This document shows positions 26,778 through 35,691 of a stretch of DNA of 64,000 nt, piece by piece. The notes under the pieces were generated by a model. That model was not told where the DNA came from, made no database searches, and was given only the letters and a program-made list of their open reading frames with translations. Position numbers and translations under genes: made by a program. This DNA is from FEN-1279 sp964501535 (lineage in GTDB: Bacteria; Bacteroidota; Ignavibacteria; Tepidaquicellales; Tepidaquicellaceae). Every line of letters starts with the position of its first letter. Within the stretch, counting starts at the first letter, position 1. The stretch spans positions 11,524 to 75,523 of the forward strand of contig CAZCSV010000009.1 of assembly GCA_964501535.1 (NCBI GenBank), read 5' to 3'.

Positions 26778-27487
26778 TTTTCACTTCTGTCGATAATTTC
26801 GCTGCTTGATTTTTTACCTCTGAATATTGTTGAAAATTGTCCAAAATCTCTTTTTAGAATACAGTAGTTAACATCATCGAGCAATTCAAGGATACGTTTT
26901 TTTAAAAAATCAGTAAATTCTTTAATATTTGTATCATCATATTTAATGCTTTGCCCAATATTTATAAATATATCAGGCCTTTGCTCTTTTACAAACTCGT
27001 AACTGAAAGTCAAAGGAAGAACATTAACATCTTTAATCTTAGAAATAATCTTTGATATCCCGTTATAAAACACTATGGGTCTTGTATTATAAGGAAGCAT
27101 CTCACCCTGAGGAAAAATCCAAAGAGTTTTTTCCGAATTTTGCAAGAGATTTATACTGTATAATATTGCATCGTATGATTTTATTAGTGACGATTTATCT
27201 ATGGAAAAAGCCCCAAGTTTAGTAAAAAATCTATATATATTTAATTGTTTCTCTTCCATTATTATGTATGCATCCTTATTCCATCTTTTATATGAAAGAT
27301 AAAATGCAATGAGACCATCCCACCAGTTTGAGTGATTCGCATATATAATTGTAGGCAGATTTTCCTTTAAATCTCTTAAATTATTTTCTCCTTTTATTCG
27401 TATGCTGTTAAAATGTTTTCTAATAATATGGGAATTGTAAATAGAAAATATTTTCTGAAACAAAATATTTTTTTTCGCTTCAATCAT
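26774..27487 (-). CDS. PlsC-like acyltransferase, probable carotenoid glycoside acyltransferase
   Basis: A 237-residue enzyme of the lysophospholipid acyltransferase family with the catalytic NHSNWWD (HX4D) at about residues 52-58 and the FPQGE motif at about 125-129. It is the first gene of the carotenoid operon and overlaps the glycosyltransferase gene by 4 bases. CruD-type enzymes of this fold acylate carotenoid sugars; a role in phospholipid synthesis is the alternative. Confidence 0.75.
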   Translation of the reverse strand: MIEAKKNILFQKIFSIYNSHIIRKHFNSIRIKGENNLRDLKENLPTIIYANHSNWWDGLIAFYLSYKRWNKDAYIIMEEKQLNIYRFFTKLGAFSIDKSSLIKSYDAILYSINLLQNSEKTLWIFPQGEMLPYNTRPIVFYNGISKIISKIKDVNVLPLTFSYEFVKEQRPDIFINIGQSIKYDDTNIKEFTDFLKKRILELLDDVNYCILKRDFGQFSTIFRGKKSSSEIIDRSEK

Positions 27488-27605
27488 TTAATAAAAATAC
27501 CTAAATAATGATTATTATTAAATACATTAATCTTATTTCATAACAGAAGGTATCGAAAAATCTTTCAGTTTAATATTAGTTTAATAATATTCCGGTTTTT
27601 CTTTT

Positions 27606-27760
27606 GAGTAACTCTTGTGCAATTTGAGGTAATCAGGTGCAATCTGAGGTAAAATAATTTTCAGGAAGTGAGATTTTAAGCTGTTTTCGAGGTTTTTTCT
27701 TACCCTTTCACGGTAAAGATTATCCCGTTTCGGGATTGGGCGTGCGAATACAATGAATAA
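27606..27760 (+). repeat. Dispersed repeat with tRNA-Glu-like 3' half, copy D
   Basis: TGCAATTTGAGGTAA and TGCAATCTGAGGTAA direct repeats, AGTGAGATTTTAAGCTG, then the CTTTCAC loop, the hairpin ATCCCG/CGGGAT and GGGCGTGC. It is closest to copy A, including the altered T-arm. It lies in the gap between the carotenoid operon promoter and katG, which otherwise holds only the katG terminator. Confidence 0.8.
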
Positions 27761-27818
27761 TTATTAATGTTCAATGAATTTGAAATTCTTTATTCATTTT
27801 TATTTCATTATTATAAAT

Positions 27819-27850
27819 AAAAGGCGGTTTTTTTACATCACCCGCCTTTT
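27819..27850 (-). terminator. katG terminator
   Basis: AAAAGGCGG and CCGCCTTTT pair over 9 bp around a T-rich loop. On the minus strand it follows the katG stop by about 45 bases. Confidence 0.75.
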
Positions 27851-27894
27851 CGATTATGTATTATTTTGGTTTCCGTTGTTCAAAATTCGGTGAG

Positions 27895-30090
27895 CTAAAA
27901 TCGGTCCAGATTCATTACTTTATCCCACGCTTTAATAAAATCTTTCACGAATTTTTCTCCTGCATCGGAACTTCCGTATACTTCCGCTAATGCCCTCAGC
28001 TCCGAGTTCGAACCGAAAATAAGATCCACACGTGTTGCGGTCCATTTAAGTTCACCGGTTTTACGATCGTGTCCTTCAAATAATTCTTTATTCCTGTCTA
28101 TCGCTTTCCATTCAGTTTTCATATCAAGCAGATTTACAAAGAAATCGTTTGTAAGAACTTCAGGACGGTTTGTGAATACGCCGTTTTTAGAGTTATCATA
28201 GTTAGTGTTCAATACACGCATACCACCAACGAGGACTGTCATCTCGGGTGCAGTTAATGTTAGCAGTTGTGCTTTATCTATCAATAATTCTTCGGCAGAC
28301 ACGGAAAATTTTGTCTTCAGGTAATTTCGGAATCCGTCTGCAACCGGCTCTAACACTTTAAAGGAATTGATATCTGTTTGTTCCTGCGAGGCATCCATAC
28401 GACCGGGAGTAAAAGGTACTTTTATATCATAACCTGCATCTTTTGCCGCTTTTTCTACTCCTACACAGCCTGCCAGAACGATAAGGTCTGCGAGCGAAAC
28501 CTTCTTGCCTTTAGTCTGCGAATCGTTGAATTTATTTTGTAAATCTTCCAGTGTTTCCAGTACCTTTTTAAGTTGAACGGGATTATTAACCTTCCAATCC
28601 TTTTGAGGAGCAAGTCGAATCCGTGCACCATTGGCTCCTCCGCGTTTATCCGAGCCACGGAAAGTCGATGCGGAAGCCCATGCAGTTGAAACCAATTGAG
28701 ATAATGTTAACCCCGAATTCAATATCCTTTCTTTTAATGCCTCAATATCTTTTTCGTCAATTAACTCGTGATTGACTGCCGGAATCGGGTCCTGCCAAAT
28801 CAACTCTTCTTTAGGAACTTCAGGTCCCAGATAGCGTGAGCGTGGTCCCATATCTCTGTGTGTAAGCTTGAACCAGGCACGTGCGAATGCATCCGTAAAC
28901 TCATCCGGGTTTTCCATAAATCTCCTTGAAATCTTTTCGTAAGCAGGGTCAAACCTTAAAGATAGGTCAGTGGTTAACATTTTTGGCGTATGCCTTTTAG
29001 ACTTGTCGTGAGCATCCGGAACCGTACCTTTACCCATCTCATTTTTTGGCTTCCACTGGTTCGCACCGGCAGGACTTTTCTCCAATTCCCATTCATATCC
29101 GAACAGGTTCCAGAAAAAGTTATTGCTCCATTTTGTAGGTGTTGTTGTCCAGGTAACTTCCAGTCCGCTGGTAATAGTATCGCCGCCTTTTCCCGTACCG
29201 AATCCGCTCTTCCAGCCTAATCCTTGCTCTTCAATATCGGCAGCTTCTGGTTCCGGTCCGACATATTTTGCATCGCCGGCTCCGTGGGTTTTTCCGAAAG
29301 TGTGCCCGCCTGCTATAAGTGCTACTGTTTCTTCATCATTCATTGCCATACGCGCAAATGTTTCCCGGATATCCTTTGCCGCCGCAATCGGGTCTGGGTT
29401 TCCGTTTGGTCCTTCCGGATTAACGTATATTAATCCCATTTGAACTGCCGCTAGAGGATTTTCAAGGTCGCGTTCACCGGAGTATCTTTTGTCATCCAGC
29501 CACTTGGTTTCTGAACCCCAATATACATCCTCTTCGGGTTCCCAGACATCCTCACGCCCACCTGCAAATCCGAAGGTTTTAAACCCCATTGATTCAAGAG
29601 CCACATTCCCGGCTAAAATCATAAGGTCTGCCCAGGAAATTTTTCTCCCGTACTTTTGTTTTATAGGCCAAAGTAATCTGCGAGCCTTGTCGAGATTAAC
29701 ATTATCGGGCCAGCTGTTAAGCGGTGCAAACCTTTGCTGACCGCTCCCGGCACCACCGCGTCCGTCTCCGACTCGATACGTTCCTGCACTGTGCCATGCC
29801 ATACGGATAAACAGCGGTCCGTAATGTCCGAAATCTGCAGGCCACCAGTCTTGCGAATCGGTCATTAATTTTTGAAGATCTTTTTTTAATGCTTCATAAT
29901 CGAGTTTTTTAAACTCTTCGGCATAGTTAAATTCATTACCCATCGGGTCGGATAATGAAGAGTGCTGACGTAGAATGTTTAATTTTAGTTTATTCGGCCA
30001 CCAGTCGAGGTTTTTTGTTCCTCCTGTGCCAACGCTGCCTTTTGCAGCTGCCCCGGTTACAGGGCATTTGTTGTCTGATTTTTTTCCCAT
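27895..30090 (-). CDS. katG: Catalase-peroxidase
   Basis: A 731-residue bifunctional heme enzyme of the usual length, removing hydrogen peroxide. The distal site RMAWH (R96, W99, H100) and proximal GGHTFGKTH (His264) are intact. The Met-Tyr-Trp adduct needed for catalase activity is preserved: W99, Y223 (LIYVNPEGPNG) and M249 (RMAMND). No signal peptide is seen, so it is cytoplasmic. The PerR-like gene lies 85 bases upstream on the same strand, suggesting a peroxide-inducible unit. Confidence 0.96.
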   Translation of the reverse strand: MGKKSDNKCPVTGAAAKGSVGTGGTKNLDWWPNKLKLNILRQHSSLSDPMGNEFNYAEEFKKLDYEALKKDLQKLMTDSQDWWPADFGHYGPLFIRMAWHSAGTYRVGDGRGGAGSGQQRFAPLNSWPDNVNLDKARRLLWPIKQKYGRKISWADLMILAGNVALESMGFKTFGFAGGREDVWEPEEDVYWGSETKWLDDKRYSGERDLENPLAAVQMGLIYVNPEGPNGNPDPIAAAKDIRETFARMAMNDEETVALIAGGHTFGKTHGAGDAKYVGPEPEAADIEEQGLGWKSGFGTGKGGDTITSGLEVTWTTTPTKWSNNFFWNLFGYEWELEKSPAGANQWKPKNEMGKGTVPDAHDKSKRHTPKMLTTDLSLRFDPAYEKISRRFMENPDEFTDAFARAWFKLTHRDMGPRSRYLGPEVPKEELIWQDPIPAVNHELIDEKDIEALKERILNSGLTLSQLVSTAWASASTFRGSDKRGGANGARIRLAPQKDWKVNNPVQLKKVLETLEDLQNKFNDSQTKGKKVSLADLIVLAGCVGVEKAAKDAGYDIKVPFTPGRMDASQEQTDINSFKVLEPVADGFRNYLKTKFSVSAEELLIDKAQLLTLTAPEMTVLVGGMRVLNTNYDNSKNGVFTNRPEVLTNDFFVNLLDMKTEWKAIDRNKELFEGHDRKTGELKWTATRVDLIFGSNSELRALAEVYGSSDAGEKFVKDFIKAWDKVMNLDRF

Positions 30091-30175
30091 ACGTTTAATA
30101 TTTTGGTTATATAAATTTAAAAATTATAAAATTATTATTTAAATACTATTATCGTTACTTTTCTTTAATTCACAG

Positions 30176-30610
30176 CTAATTATTTCTTATATTAAAAGTA
30201 TCTTTGAATTTTCCAATTATCTGCAGTTTAATATCTTCTATCTTAAAACCTTTTATTTTCTTTTTTTTGAAATATTTTGCCAGAATCCTGTTTAGCTCCT
30301 CATCTTCGTAATCTTCAATTCTTTCCGAGTTCATGCAGTACAAGTGATGGTGGTTGGTCATAACAGGGTCATATCGCATTATTCCGGAATCAGTCTTTAC
30401 CTTGCTGATTATTTTGTAGCCAACCAATGTTTCGAGCACCCTGTAAATCGTACCCTTTCCAATGTTCGGGTGATTTTTCGTAACGAAGCTGATTATATTG
30501 TCAGCTGTCGGATGGTTGTTTGATTTGCTGACGGCATCAAGCACAGCAACCCTCTGAGGAGTGACCTTCAGTCCTTTTTCAGATATAAGATTTAATGTTT
30601 TACTCGTCAT
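30176..30610 (-). CDS. perR: Fur-family regulator, probably PerR
   Basis: A 144-residue protein with the Fur winged helix (GLKVTPQRVAVLDAV, GKGTIYRVLETL) and the regulatory metal site HHHLYCM. The usual C-terminal CxxC zinc sites are missing: only one Cys is present. Location directly upstream of katG points to peroxide sensing by PerR rather than iron sensing by Fur. A 9-1-9 inverted repeat of the family type lies 18 bases upstream of its start. Confidence 0.8.
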   Translation of the reverse strand: MTSKTLNLISEKGLKVTPQRVAVLDAVSKSNNHPTADNIISFVTKNHPNIGKGTIYRVLETLVGYKIISKVKTDSGIMRYDPVMTNHHHLYCMNSERIEDYEDEELNRILAKYFKKKKIKGFKIEDIKLQIIGKFKDTFNIRNN

Positions 30611-30627
30611 TATAATAATATGTATTA

Positions 30628-30646
30628 AATAAGAATGATTCCTATT
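30628..30646. promoter_or_regulatory. Fur/PerR box upstream of the perR-katG unit
   Basis: AATAAGAAT-G-ATTCCTATT is a 9-1-9 inverted repeat with one mismatch, the standard layout of Fur-family operators. It would allow autoregulation and co-control of katG. Confidence 0.65.
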
Positions 30647-30732
30647 TGTAGATAAATAAAAATAATATTTATTGTACAGATTGTCAAGTGTTAAATAGAA
30701 TACAAAAAATATTAAATATACAATCTCTGTAG

Positions 30733-30905
30733 TCCATGCAATCTGAATTGAATTCAGGTAAAATAATTTTTTAAACTGTGATTTTCTGCTTTCTTTACTT
30801 CTTTTTACGTTCTTTCAAGCTGAAAATTTTCCGGGGCGAAGGAAGCCCATTTATGTGTGCAAGTATGAAGATGTGTAAATTTTAGTTTTTACAGGACTTT
30901 TTTTA
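30733..30905 (+). repeat. Decayed tRNA-Glu-like repeat, copy E
   Basis: Recognisable parts are TGCAATCTGAAT, AGGTAAAATAATTTT, TCTTTCAAGCTGAAAAT in the anticodon-arm position, a GTGTGCAAG end, and TGTAAATTTTAGTTTTTACA as the terminator. It is the most diverged full-length copy. Confidence 0.55.
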
Positions 30906-30959
30906 TCTCTATATTTAATTAACAGTCAATAAATTGAATCCAAAGGAATTTTAATGATA

Positions 30960-30998
30960 AAAAAAAAACCCTCGAATAACGCTTGTCATTCGAGGGAT
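30960..30998 (-). terminator. Terminator of the RRM protein gene
   Basis: CCCTCGAAT and ATTCGAGGG form a perfect 9-bp stem; on the minus strand it is followed by a run of eight T and lies 22 bases after the stop. Confidence 0.85.
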
Positions 30999-31019
30999 AT
31001 AAATATTTCTCGATATATA

Positions 31020-31307
31020 TTAATATGAGTATCTGAATTTGCGGGGTTTGTTTCCTGAATTTTCCGTTTTTGGTTTCGCAACGTTAACTGTTAACGGTCT
31101 TCCGTTAAACATCTGACCATTCAGACTTTTAATTGCTTTTTCCGCCGCTTCTGAATCGGGCATTTCGATAAAACCAAAACCTTTTAATACTTTAGTGTGA
31201 TTATCCCTGATAAGATTGATGCTGTCAACTTTACCGAATTCCTCAAACAATGTGCTTACTTCGTTTTCTGATGTTTCTCTGGAAATATTTCCAATGTAAA
31301 TGTTCAT
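31020..31307 (-). CDS. RRM-type RNA-binding protein
   Basis: A 95-residue protein consisting of one RNA-recognition motif, with RNP2 IYIGNI at residues 3-8 and RNP1 KGFGFIEM at about 42-49, and a short basic tail (NKPRKFRYSY). Single-RRM proteins of this kind are common in Bacteroidota and cyanobacteria and are often cold-induced. A GTCCGCGTGGAC hairpin lies about 12 bases upstream of the ATG in the leader. Confidence 0.9.
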   Translation of the reverse strand: MNIYIGNISRETSENEVSTLFEEFGKVDSINLIRDNHTKVLKGFGFIEMPDSEAAEKAIKSLNGQMFNGRPLTVNVAKPKTENSGNKPRKFRYSY

Positions 31308-31637
31308 TTTTTTTACTCCTGTCCGCGTGGACTTAATTTAATTTGCAAATGCTGAACCTGCATTTGAAATAGTTAATAAATAATTAGAAAAAAGTCTGCT
31401 TAACAATAATCTATAGAAATCTGTAACAGGATATCATTTGCGATGAATAGATTTGAAGAATTGTGATTAAATTATTCGAGGAAATGAGATTCTTATTAAT
31501 TAATTTAGTATATGTATCAAGCTTTTCTTTTTTCTGCTTTCAATATAGATAATTAATTTGCTAATAGCAATATATTATCGCCATGATTACGGATTAACCC
31601 TTAAATATCTTCGAATTATATGCCTCGTTCAATAAAA
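31308..31637. other. Gene-free gap, probable long leader of the RRM gene
   Basis: No ORF of interest on either strand. The first 70 bases on the minus strand side include small inverted repeats (GTCC/GGAC; TGCAAATG.../CATTTG) that may form a structured 5' leader. The rest shows nothing recognisable. Confidence 0.45.
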
Positions 31638-31677
31638 AAAACAGTTAAACGGAAATTATTCCGTTTAACTGTTTTTT
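31638..31677 (-). terminator. Terminator of the P-domain lipoprotein gene
   Basis: ACAGTTAAACGGAA and TTCCGTTTAACTGT form a perfect 14-bp stem with a short loop, flanked by A and T runs. It lies 15 bases after the minus-strand stop. Confidence 0.88.
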
Positions 31678-31692
31678 AAATTAAATTTCAAA

Positions 31693-32766
31693 TTATTTAT
31701 TTAAATGGAATGAATGTAACCTTTCATAATCATAAAGCGCATTGTTCTGATAATGGTCGATTCCAATAACTCCTGTCCCAGGTTGTGCATAAAAAATTGA
31801 CTTTATTTGCCCATAACGGTATGATACATATTTTATGCATCCTGAATAATTCCCGCTTGGTGTCTGAACGGTCTCGTTAATCGATGTGCAATATACCGTA
31901 TCTTCTCCATCTCCGCCACCTATGTACATTTGTCCGACATTAATGGGATATTTCATAAGTAACCTGCTCATTAATACATTATTCTCAAATCTATACATAT
32001 AAACCCCGTCACTCTCATTATTTACATAAATCGTATCATCGGGCTGGTCAGTCTGATAAAGACGATATAATGTCTTGTTCTGATAAGTAAATGTATATGG
32101 TATTGCTAGTGAATCATACCCGTAAACATAACCTGTGGTATCTTTTCCCTCTAAAACCCAGTTATTTCCGACTGCAGTCGGAAAAAGCTGAAGTGTCGGT
32201 GTCTGCACTCTGTTGTATGTTATCGTTATTCCCCATGATTTGATTACTCCAGTTCTCAGCGAACCCGAATTGTATACGCGTAGTTTCCAGTATCCAGACG
32301 CCTCGAAATTGTCGAAACCGCTTAGCGGATTTAACGGACTGTATGTTCCCGAAATGGGATAACCGCTTACTCCCATTATCGGATTGCTCGCTGAATCACT
32401 TAAAATAAGATTCGTTATGTTACCCGAACTCGGTACATTCGTGAGATAATCTATTACCATTATCTCCGTCCCGTTGTGCTCTAAAACGAATTGCAGATTG
32501 CTTACTGTAACACCCTCCAGTGTATCAAGAATTAATTTTACATCGGAAACATTCGATGCGTCTATTCCGAGCGTAATGTTTGCATTCAGCGAATCGGATG
32601 TCCAGCTGGTAGGGGCAATTGTAATGTTCGGATTAGATGAAAATGTTGCCGTCTGCGGTCCTGGTGTTGTTCCTCCTCCGGGAGATACTGCGTCATCTTT
32701 ATTGCATGAGATGAATATTATCGAAATTATTGATGATAACAGTATCAAAAAGAATAACTTCCTCAT
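31693..32766 (-). CDS. Lipoprotein with proprotein-convertase P-domain
   Basis: A 357-residue protein with a lipobox (IFISCNK, Cys21). Residues 35-185 match the P-domain of subtilisin-like convertases: VSDVKLILDTLEGVTVSNLQ early and FEASGYWKLRVYN...GVIKSWGITI at the end. The remaining 170 residues are beta-rich with no protease catalytic residues. P-domains are usually adhesion or stabilising modules on secreted proteins. Function unknown. Confidence 0.8.
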   Translation of the reverse strand: MRKLFFLILLSSIISIIFISCNKDDAVSPGGGTTPGPQTATFSSNPNITIAPTSWTSDSLNANITLGIDASNVSDVKLILDTLEGVTVSNLQFVLEHNGTEIMVIDYLTNVPSSGNITNLILSDSASNPIMGVSGYPISGTYSPLNPLSGFDNFEASGYWKLRVYNSGSLRTGVIKSWGITITYNRVQTPTLQLFPTAVGNNWVLEGKDTTGYVYGYDSLAIPYTFTYQNKTLYRLYQTDQPDDTIYVNNESDGVYMYRFENNVLMSRLLMKYPINVGQMYIGGGDGEDTVYCTSINETVQTPSGNYSGCIKYVSYRYGQIKSIFYAQPGTGVIGIDHYQNNALYDYERLHSFHLNK

Positions 32767-32937
32767 TATAGCTCCTTTTTGATTTCTTAGAAATTATGCA
32801 TACTGCCTACATAAAAGTATGCAAAAATAAATAACTATAATTTTAATAGTTACATGCTCGTTAGGAACTTAATTGTCTCTTTTCTTTGTTTTTAAATACG
32901 ACTATATTAGTCCAGTTTTAAATGTTTAATTTATTAA

Positions 32938-33339
32938 ATGGTTAGATTTTCAAAAAAAATAGAATATTCGCTTATCGCTTTGCGATATATTGCCAATGCA
33001 AAAGATGAAATCGTTACTGCAAAGGAGATTTCGAATAAATATAATATACCTTATGAACTCCTTGCAAAGATTTTGCAGAAACTGAAAAAGGAAAATATTC
33101 TTGAATCTAACCAGGGAGCAAAAGGTGGTTATAAGATATCCAGAGCCTTAAATGAAATTTCCTTGTCCGAACTTATCGAAAAAGTCGAGGGTAAGACCGC
33201 TCTGGTTGAATGTATGAATTCGGATAATATTTCTGATTGTTTTATTTCGGATTGCTGCAGTATTAAAGACCCGATTAGTAAAATGCAAATCGAACTGGAA
33301 AATTTATTGAAAACTAAAATGGTATCGGATTTTATATAA
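32938..33339 (+). CDS. iscR: Rrf2-family regulator, IscR-like
   Basis: A 133-residue winged-helix protein (EYSLIALRYIA, AKEISNKYNIPYELLAKILQKL, SNQGAKGGYKI). Its Cys cluster ECMNSDNISDCFISDCC supplies the three cysteines used for a [2Fe-2S] cluster in IscR. It stops one base before the cysteine desulfurase start, so it likely senses Fe-S status and controls the genes downstream. Confidence 0.85.
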   Translation: MVRFSKKIEYSLIALRYIANAKDEIVTAKEISNKYNIPYELLAKILQKLKKENILESNQGAKGGYKISRALNEISLSELIEKVEGKTALVECMNSDNISDCFISDCCSIKDPISKMQIELENLLKTKMVSDFI

Positions 33340-33340
33340 A

Positions 33341-34498
33341 ATGAATATTCCCGTATATTTAGATTATAATTCGACGACACCGATAGACCCCGAAGTATTT
33401 AAGGAAATGATTCCTTATTTAACCGATAAGTTCGGCAATGCGGCGAGCAAAAGCCATCGGTATGGTTGGGAGGCTGAAGAAGCAGTCGAGTATGCAAGAA
33501 AGAAAATTGCTTCTCTGATCAATGCTGAAGCAAATGAAATCATTTTTACGAGCGGTGCAACCGAATCTGTGAATCTCGCACTTAAAGGAATATCTGAAAG
33601 TTTTAACGGCAGAAAAAGTCATATCATAACCAGCAACATAGAGCACAGGGCTGTTCTCGATTCTTTAAAATATCTTGAAAAATTCGGAATTGAGGTAACC
33701 TATGTTAATGCGGACGGAAAGGGATTTGTAAATCCCGGGGATGTAGAAAAAGCAGTAACTCCGAATACGTTCCTAGTCTCGATTATGACGGCGAATAATG
33801 AAATCGGAACGATTCAGCCGATTGCGGAACTGACGGATGTATGCACAAAAAAGGGAATACTTTTTCACACCGATGCTGCCCAGGCGGCAGGAAAAATTCC
33901 CGTAGATGTGAATGAGCTTAATATTGATTTGATGAGCTTCAGTGCCCATAAAATTTACGGTCCGAAAGGCATCGGCGCCTTGTATATAAAAAATAAAAAT
34001 CCGAAGATTAAAATCACCGAACAAATAAGCGGCGGAGGACATGAAAATAACCTCAGAAGCGGAACGTTAAATGTCCCTGCAATTGTTGGATTTGGTAAGG
34101 CGTGTGAACTGTGCCGGGAAAAAATGTTTGATGAATATAAGACTCAGGTAGTAATTAGAGACAGGCTGATAAATAATTTCTTGAATCGGCTCGAGTATAC
34201 GAGTCTTAACGGCGACAACAGCAAAAGAATACCGAATAATGTAAATATTTGCTTTGAAAATGGGGAAAGCACCGTGCTTATGTCTGAAGTTAAAGAAATT
34301 GCTTTCTCTTCCGGTAGCGCTTGCTCTTCCGCTTCACTCGAGCTTTCACACGTGTTAAAAGCAATCGGGAGAACAGATGACGAGTCGAAATGCTCGGTCA
34401 GATTCGGTATCGGCAGATATACAACGAACGAAGAAATTGATTTTGCAATGGAAAAAATCATTGCAGCAGTTAATAAAATACGAAATAAGAATAATTAA
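33341..34498 (+). CDS. iscS: Cysteine desulfurase (NifS/IscS type)
   Basis: A 385-residue PLP enzyme that takes sulfur from cysteine for Fe-S assembly. Motifs: FTSGATESVNLALKG, HTDAAQAAGKIPV, the PLP lysine in SFSAHKIYGPKGIG (Lys of SAHK), and the mobile catalytic loop SSGSACSSASLELSHVL (group I pattern). No iscU scaffold gene follows; an IscA-type carrier gene is next, 20 bases on. Confidence 0.92.
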   Translation: MNIPVYLDYNSTTPIDPEVFKEMIPYLTDKFGNAASKSHRYGWEAEEAVEYARKKIASLINAEANEIIFTSGATESVNLALKGISESFNGRKSHIITSNIEHRAVLDSLKYLEKFGIEVTYVNADGKGFVNPGDVEKAVTPNTFLVSIMTANNEIGTIQPIAELTDVCTKKGILFHTDAAQAAGKIPVDVNELNIDLMSFSAHKIYGPKGIGALYIKNKNPKIKITEQISGGGHENNLRSGTLNVPAIVGFGKACELCREKMFDEYKTQVVIRDRLINNFLNRLEYTSLNGDNSKRIPNNVNICFENGESTVLMSEVKEIAFSSGSACSSASLELSHVLKAIGRTDDESKCSVRFGIGRYTTNEEIDFAMEKIIAAVNKIRNKNN

Positions 34499-34517
34499 TA
34501 ACAAAAATAAAAAAATT

Positions 34518-34880
34518 ATGGCAGAAATTAAGGAATTTATCCCGGGAGTAACCGAAGATGTTGACGTTACTGATAATGCAATTAAAGAAATAAAAAAAAT
34601 TAAGCAGGAAAATAATATACCGGCTGAATTTAACTTGAGAATCGGTGTGAAGGGTGGAGGCTGTTCGGGTTTGTCTTATTCCCTGGGATTCGATGCCGAA
34701 TCAAAACCTATGGATAATGTAATAGAGAAAGACGGCGTAACGGTTTTAATCGATATGAAAAGCTTTCTTTTCCTGACGGGAACGCAGATTGATTTTATCG
34801 ACAATGAAAACGGACGGGGATTTATATTTAATAATCCGAACGCTAAAAGAACATGCGGATGCGGAAGTTCAACCGCATAG
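34518..34880 (+). CDS. iscA: A-type Fe-S carrier protein (IscA/ErpA family)
   Basis: A 120-residue protein using the ATG at 34518; longer in-frame extensions overlap the desulfurase gene. The three conserved cysteines are present in GGGCSGLSY and RTCGCGS. It transfers Fe-S clusters to apo-proteins. Its place after iscS supports a role in the same assembly route. Confidence 0.9.
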   Translation: MAEIKEFIPGVTEDVDVTDNAIKEIKKIKQENNIPAEFNLRIGVKGGGCSGLSYSLGFDAESKPMDNVIEKDGVTVLIDMKSFLFLTGTQIDFIDNENGRGFIFNNPNAKRTCGCGSSTA

Positions 34881-34919
34881 AAATTTTTCTGATTTAATAA
34901 ATGTTAAGTCAACACAGAA

Positions 34920-35675
34920 ATGAAAAATAAAATATCAAGAAGAAAATTTTTGTTTACGTCTGCAATGGGCGTGTCTTCTTTTGCGGTTCTGCCCGTTTTT
35001 AATAATTTTTTAAATAATAATAAATTAAAGAAAGGAGCTGTAAAAAAAATGGCTTATGAATGGAAATTTAATAAAAGACCTTACTCTGACGAAGAGGCTA
35101 AAACCCTGCTGAAGGATGTTATGTCACCAGAAACAACCGACTGGCACTATAATACACACCACAAAGGTTATGTAGCTTTTTTGAATAATATTGAAAACGA
35201 ACTGCCGAATGCCGATAAATCTAAGGCAAACGGTAACTATAGCCAGATTGGTGAATTGAAAAGACGTTTCACATGGAATCACGGCGGTGCTTTGTTGCAT
35301 GATGTATACTGGGAGGTTCTCGGCGGAGATGGCGACCCGAAAAAAGGTCCTGATGTACTTGCCTCAATTGAAAAAGAATTCGGTAGCTTTGATAACTGGA
35401 AAGCGGAATTCAAGGCGGTTGCATTGTCAGCTAAATTGTCAGGCTGGGGTGTACTCGTTTTCGACAGCTTGTACAGCGGAAGACTTTTGAATATCCTCGT
35501 TGATGAGCATCATTACGGTGCAGTTTGGGGAGGAATACCGCTTATTCCCTGCGACGTGTTCGAGCATGCATATTACCACAAGGACGGTGCTGCCAGGGCG
35601 AAATATATTGATAACTTTATTAATAACTTGCACTGGGGCAGAATAAATGATAGATTTGTAAAATTCGTTAAATAA
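34920..35675 (+). CDS. Exported Fe/Mn superoxide dismutase
   Basis: A 251-residue protein. The N-terminus SRRKFLFTSAMGVSSFAVLP is a twin-arginine-type signal. The mature enzyme has the metal ligands H76 (HYNTHH), H121 (WNHGG), and Asp/His of DVFEHAYY, where most relatives have DVWEHAYY. It removes superoxide, here apparently in the periplasm. Position within the Fe-S gene group fits oxidative protection. Iron or manganese use cannot be decided. Confidence 0.88.
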   Translation: MKNKISRRKFLFTSAMGVSSFAVLPVFNNFLNNNKLKKGAVKKMAYEWKFNKRPYSDEEAKTLLKDVMSPETTDWHYNTHHKGYVAFLNNIENELPNADKSKANGNYSQIGELKRRFTWNHGGALLHDVYWEVLGGDGDPKKGPDVLASIEKEFGSFDNWKAEFKAVALSAKLSGWGVLVFDSLYSGRLLNILVDEHHYGAVWGGIPLIPCDVFEHAYYHKDGAARAKYIDNFINNLHWGRINDRFVKFVK

Positions 35676-35691
35676 ATTTTACAAAAGTAAG

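Noticed and set aside
29123..29443. ORFs of 70-106 codons on the plus strand across katG
   Set aside because: Antisense shadows of a strongly conserved catalase-peroxidase gene.
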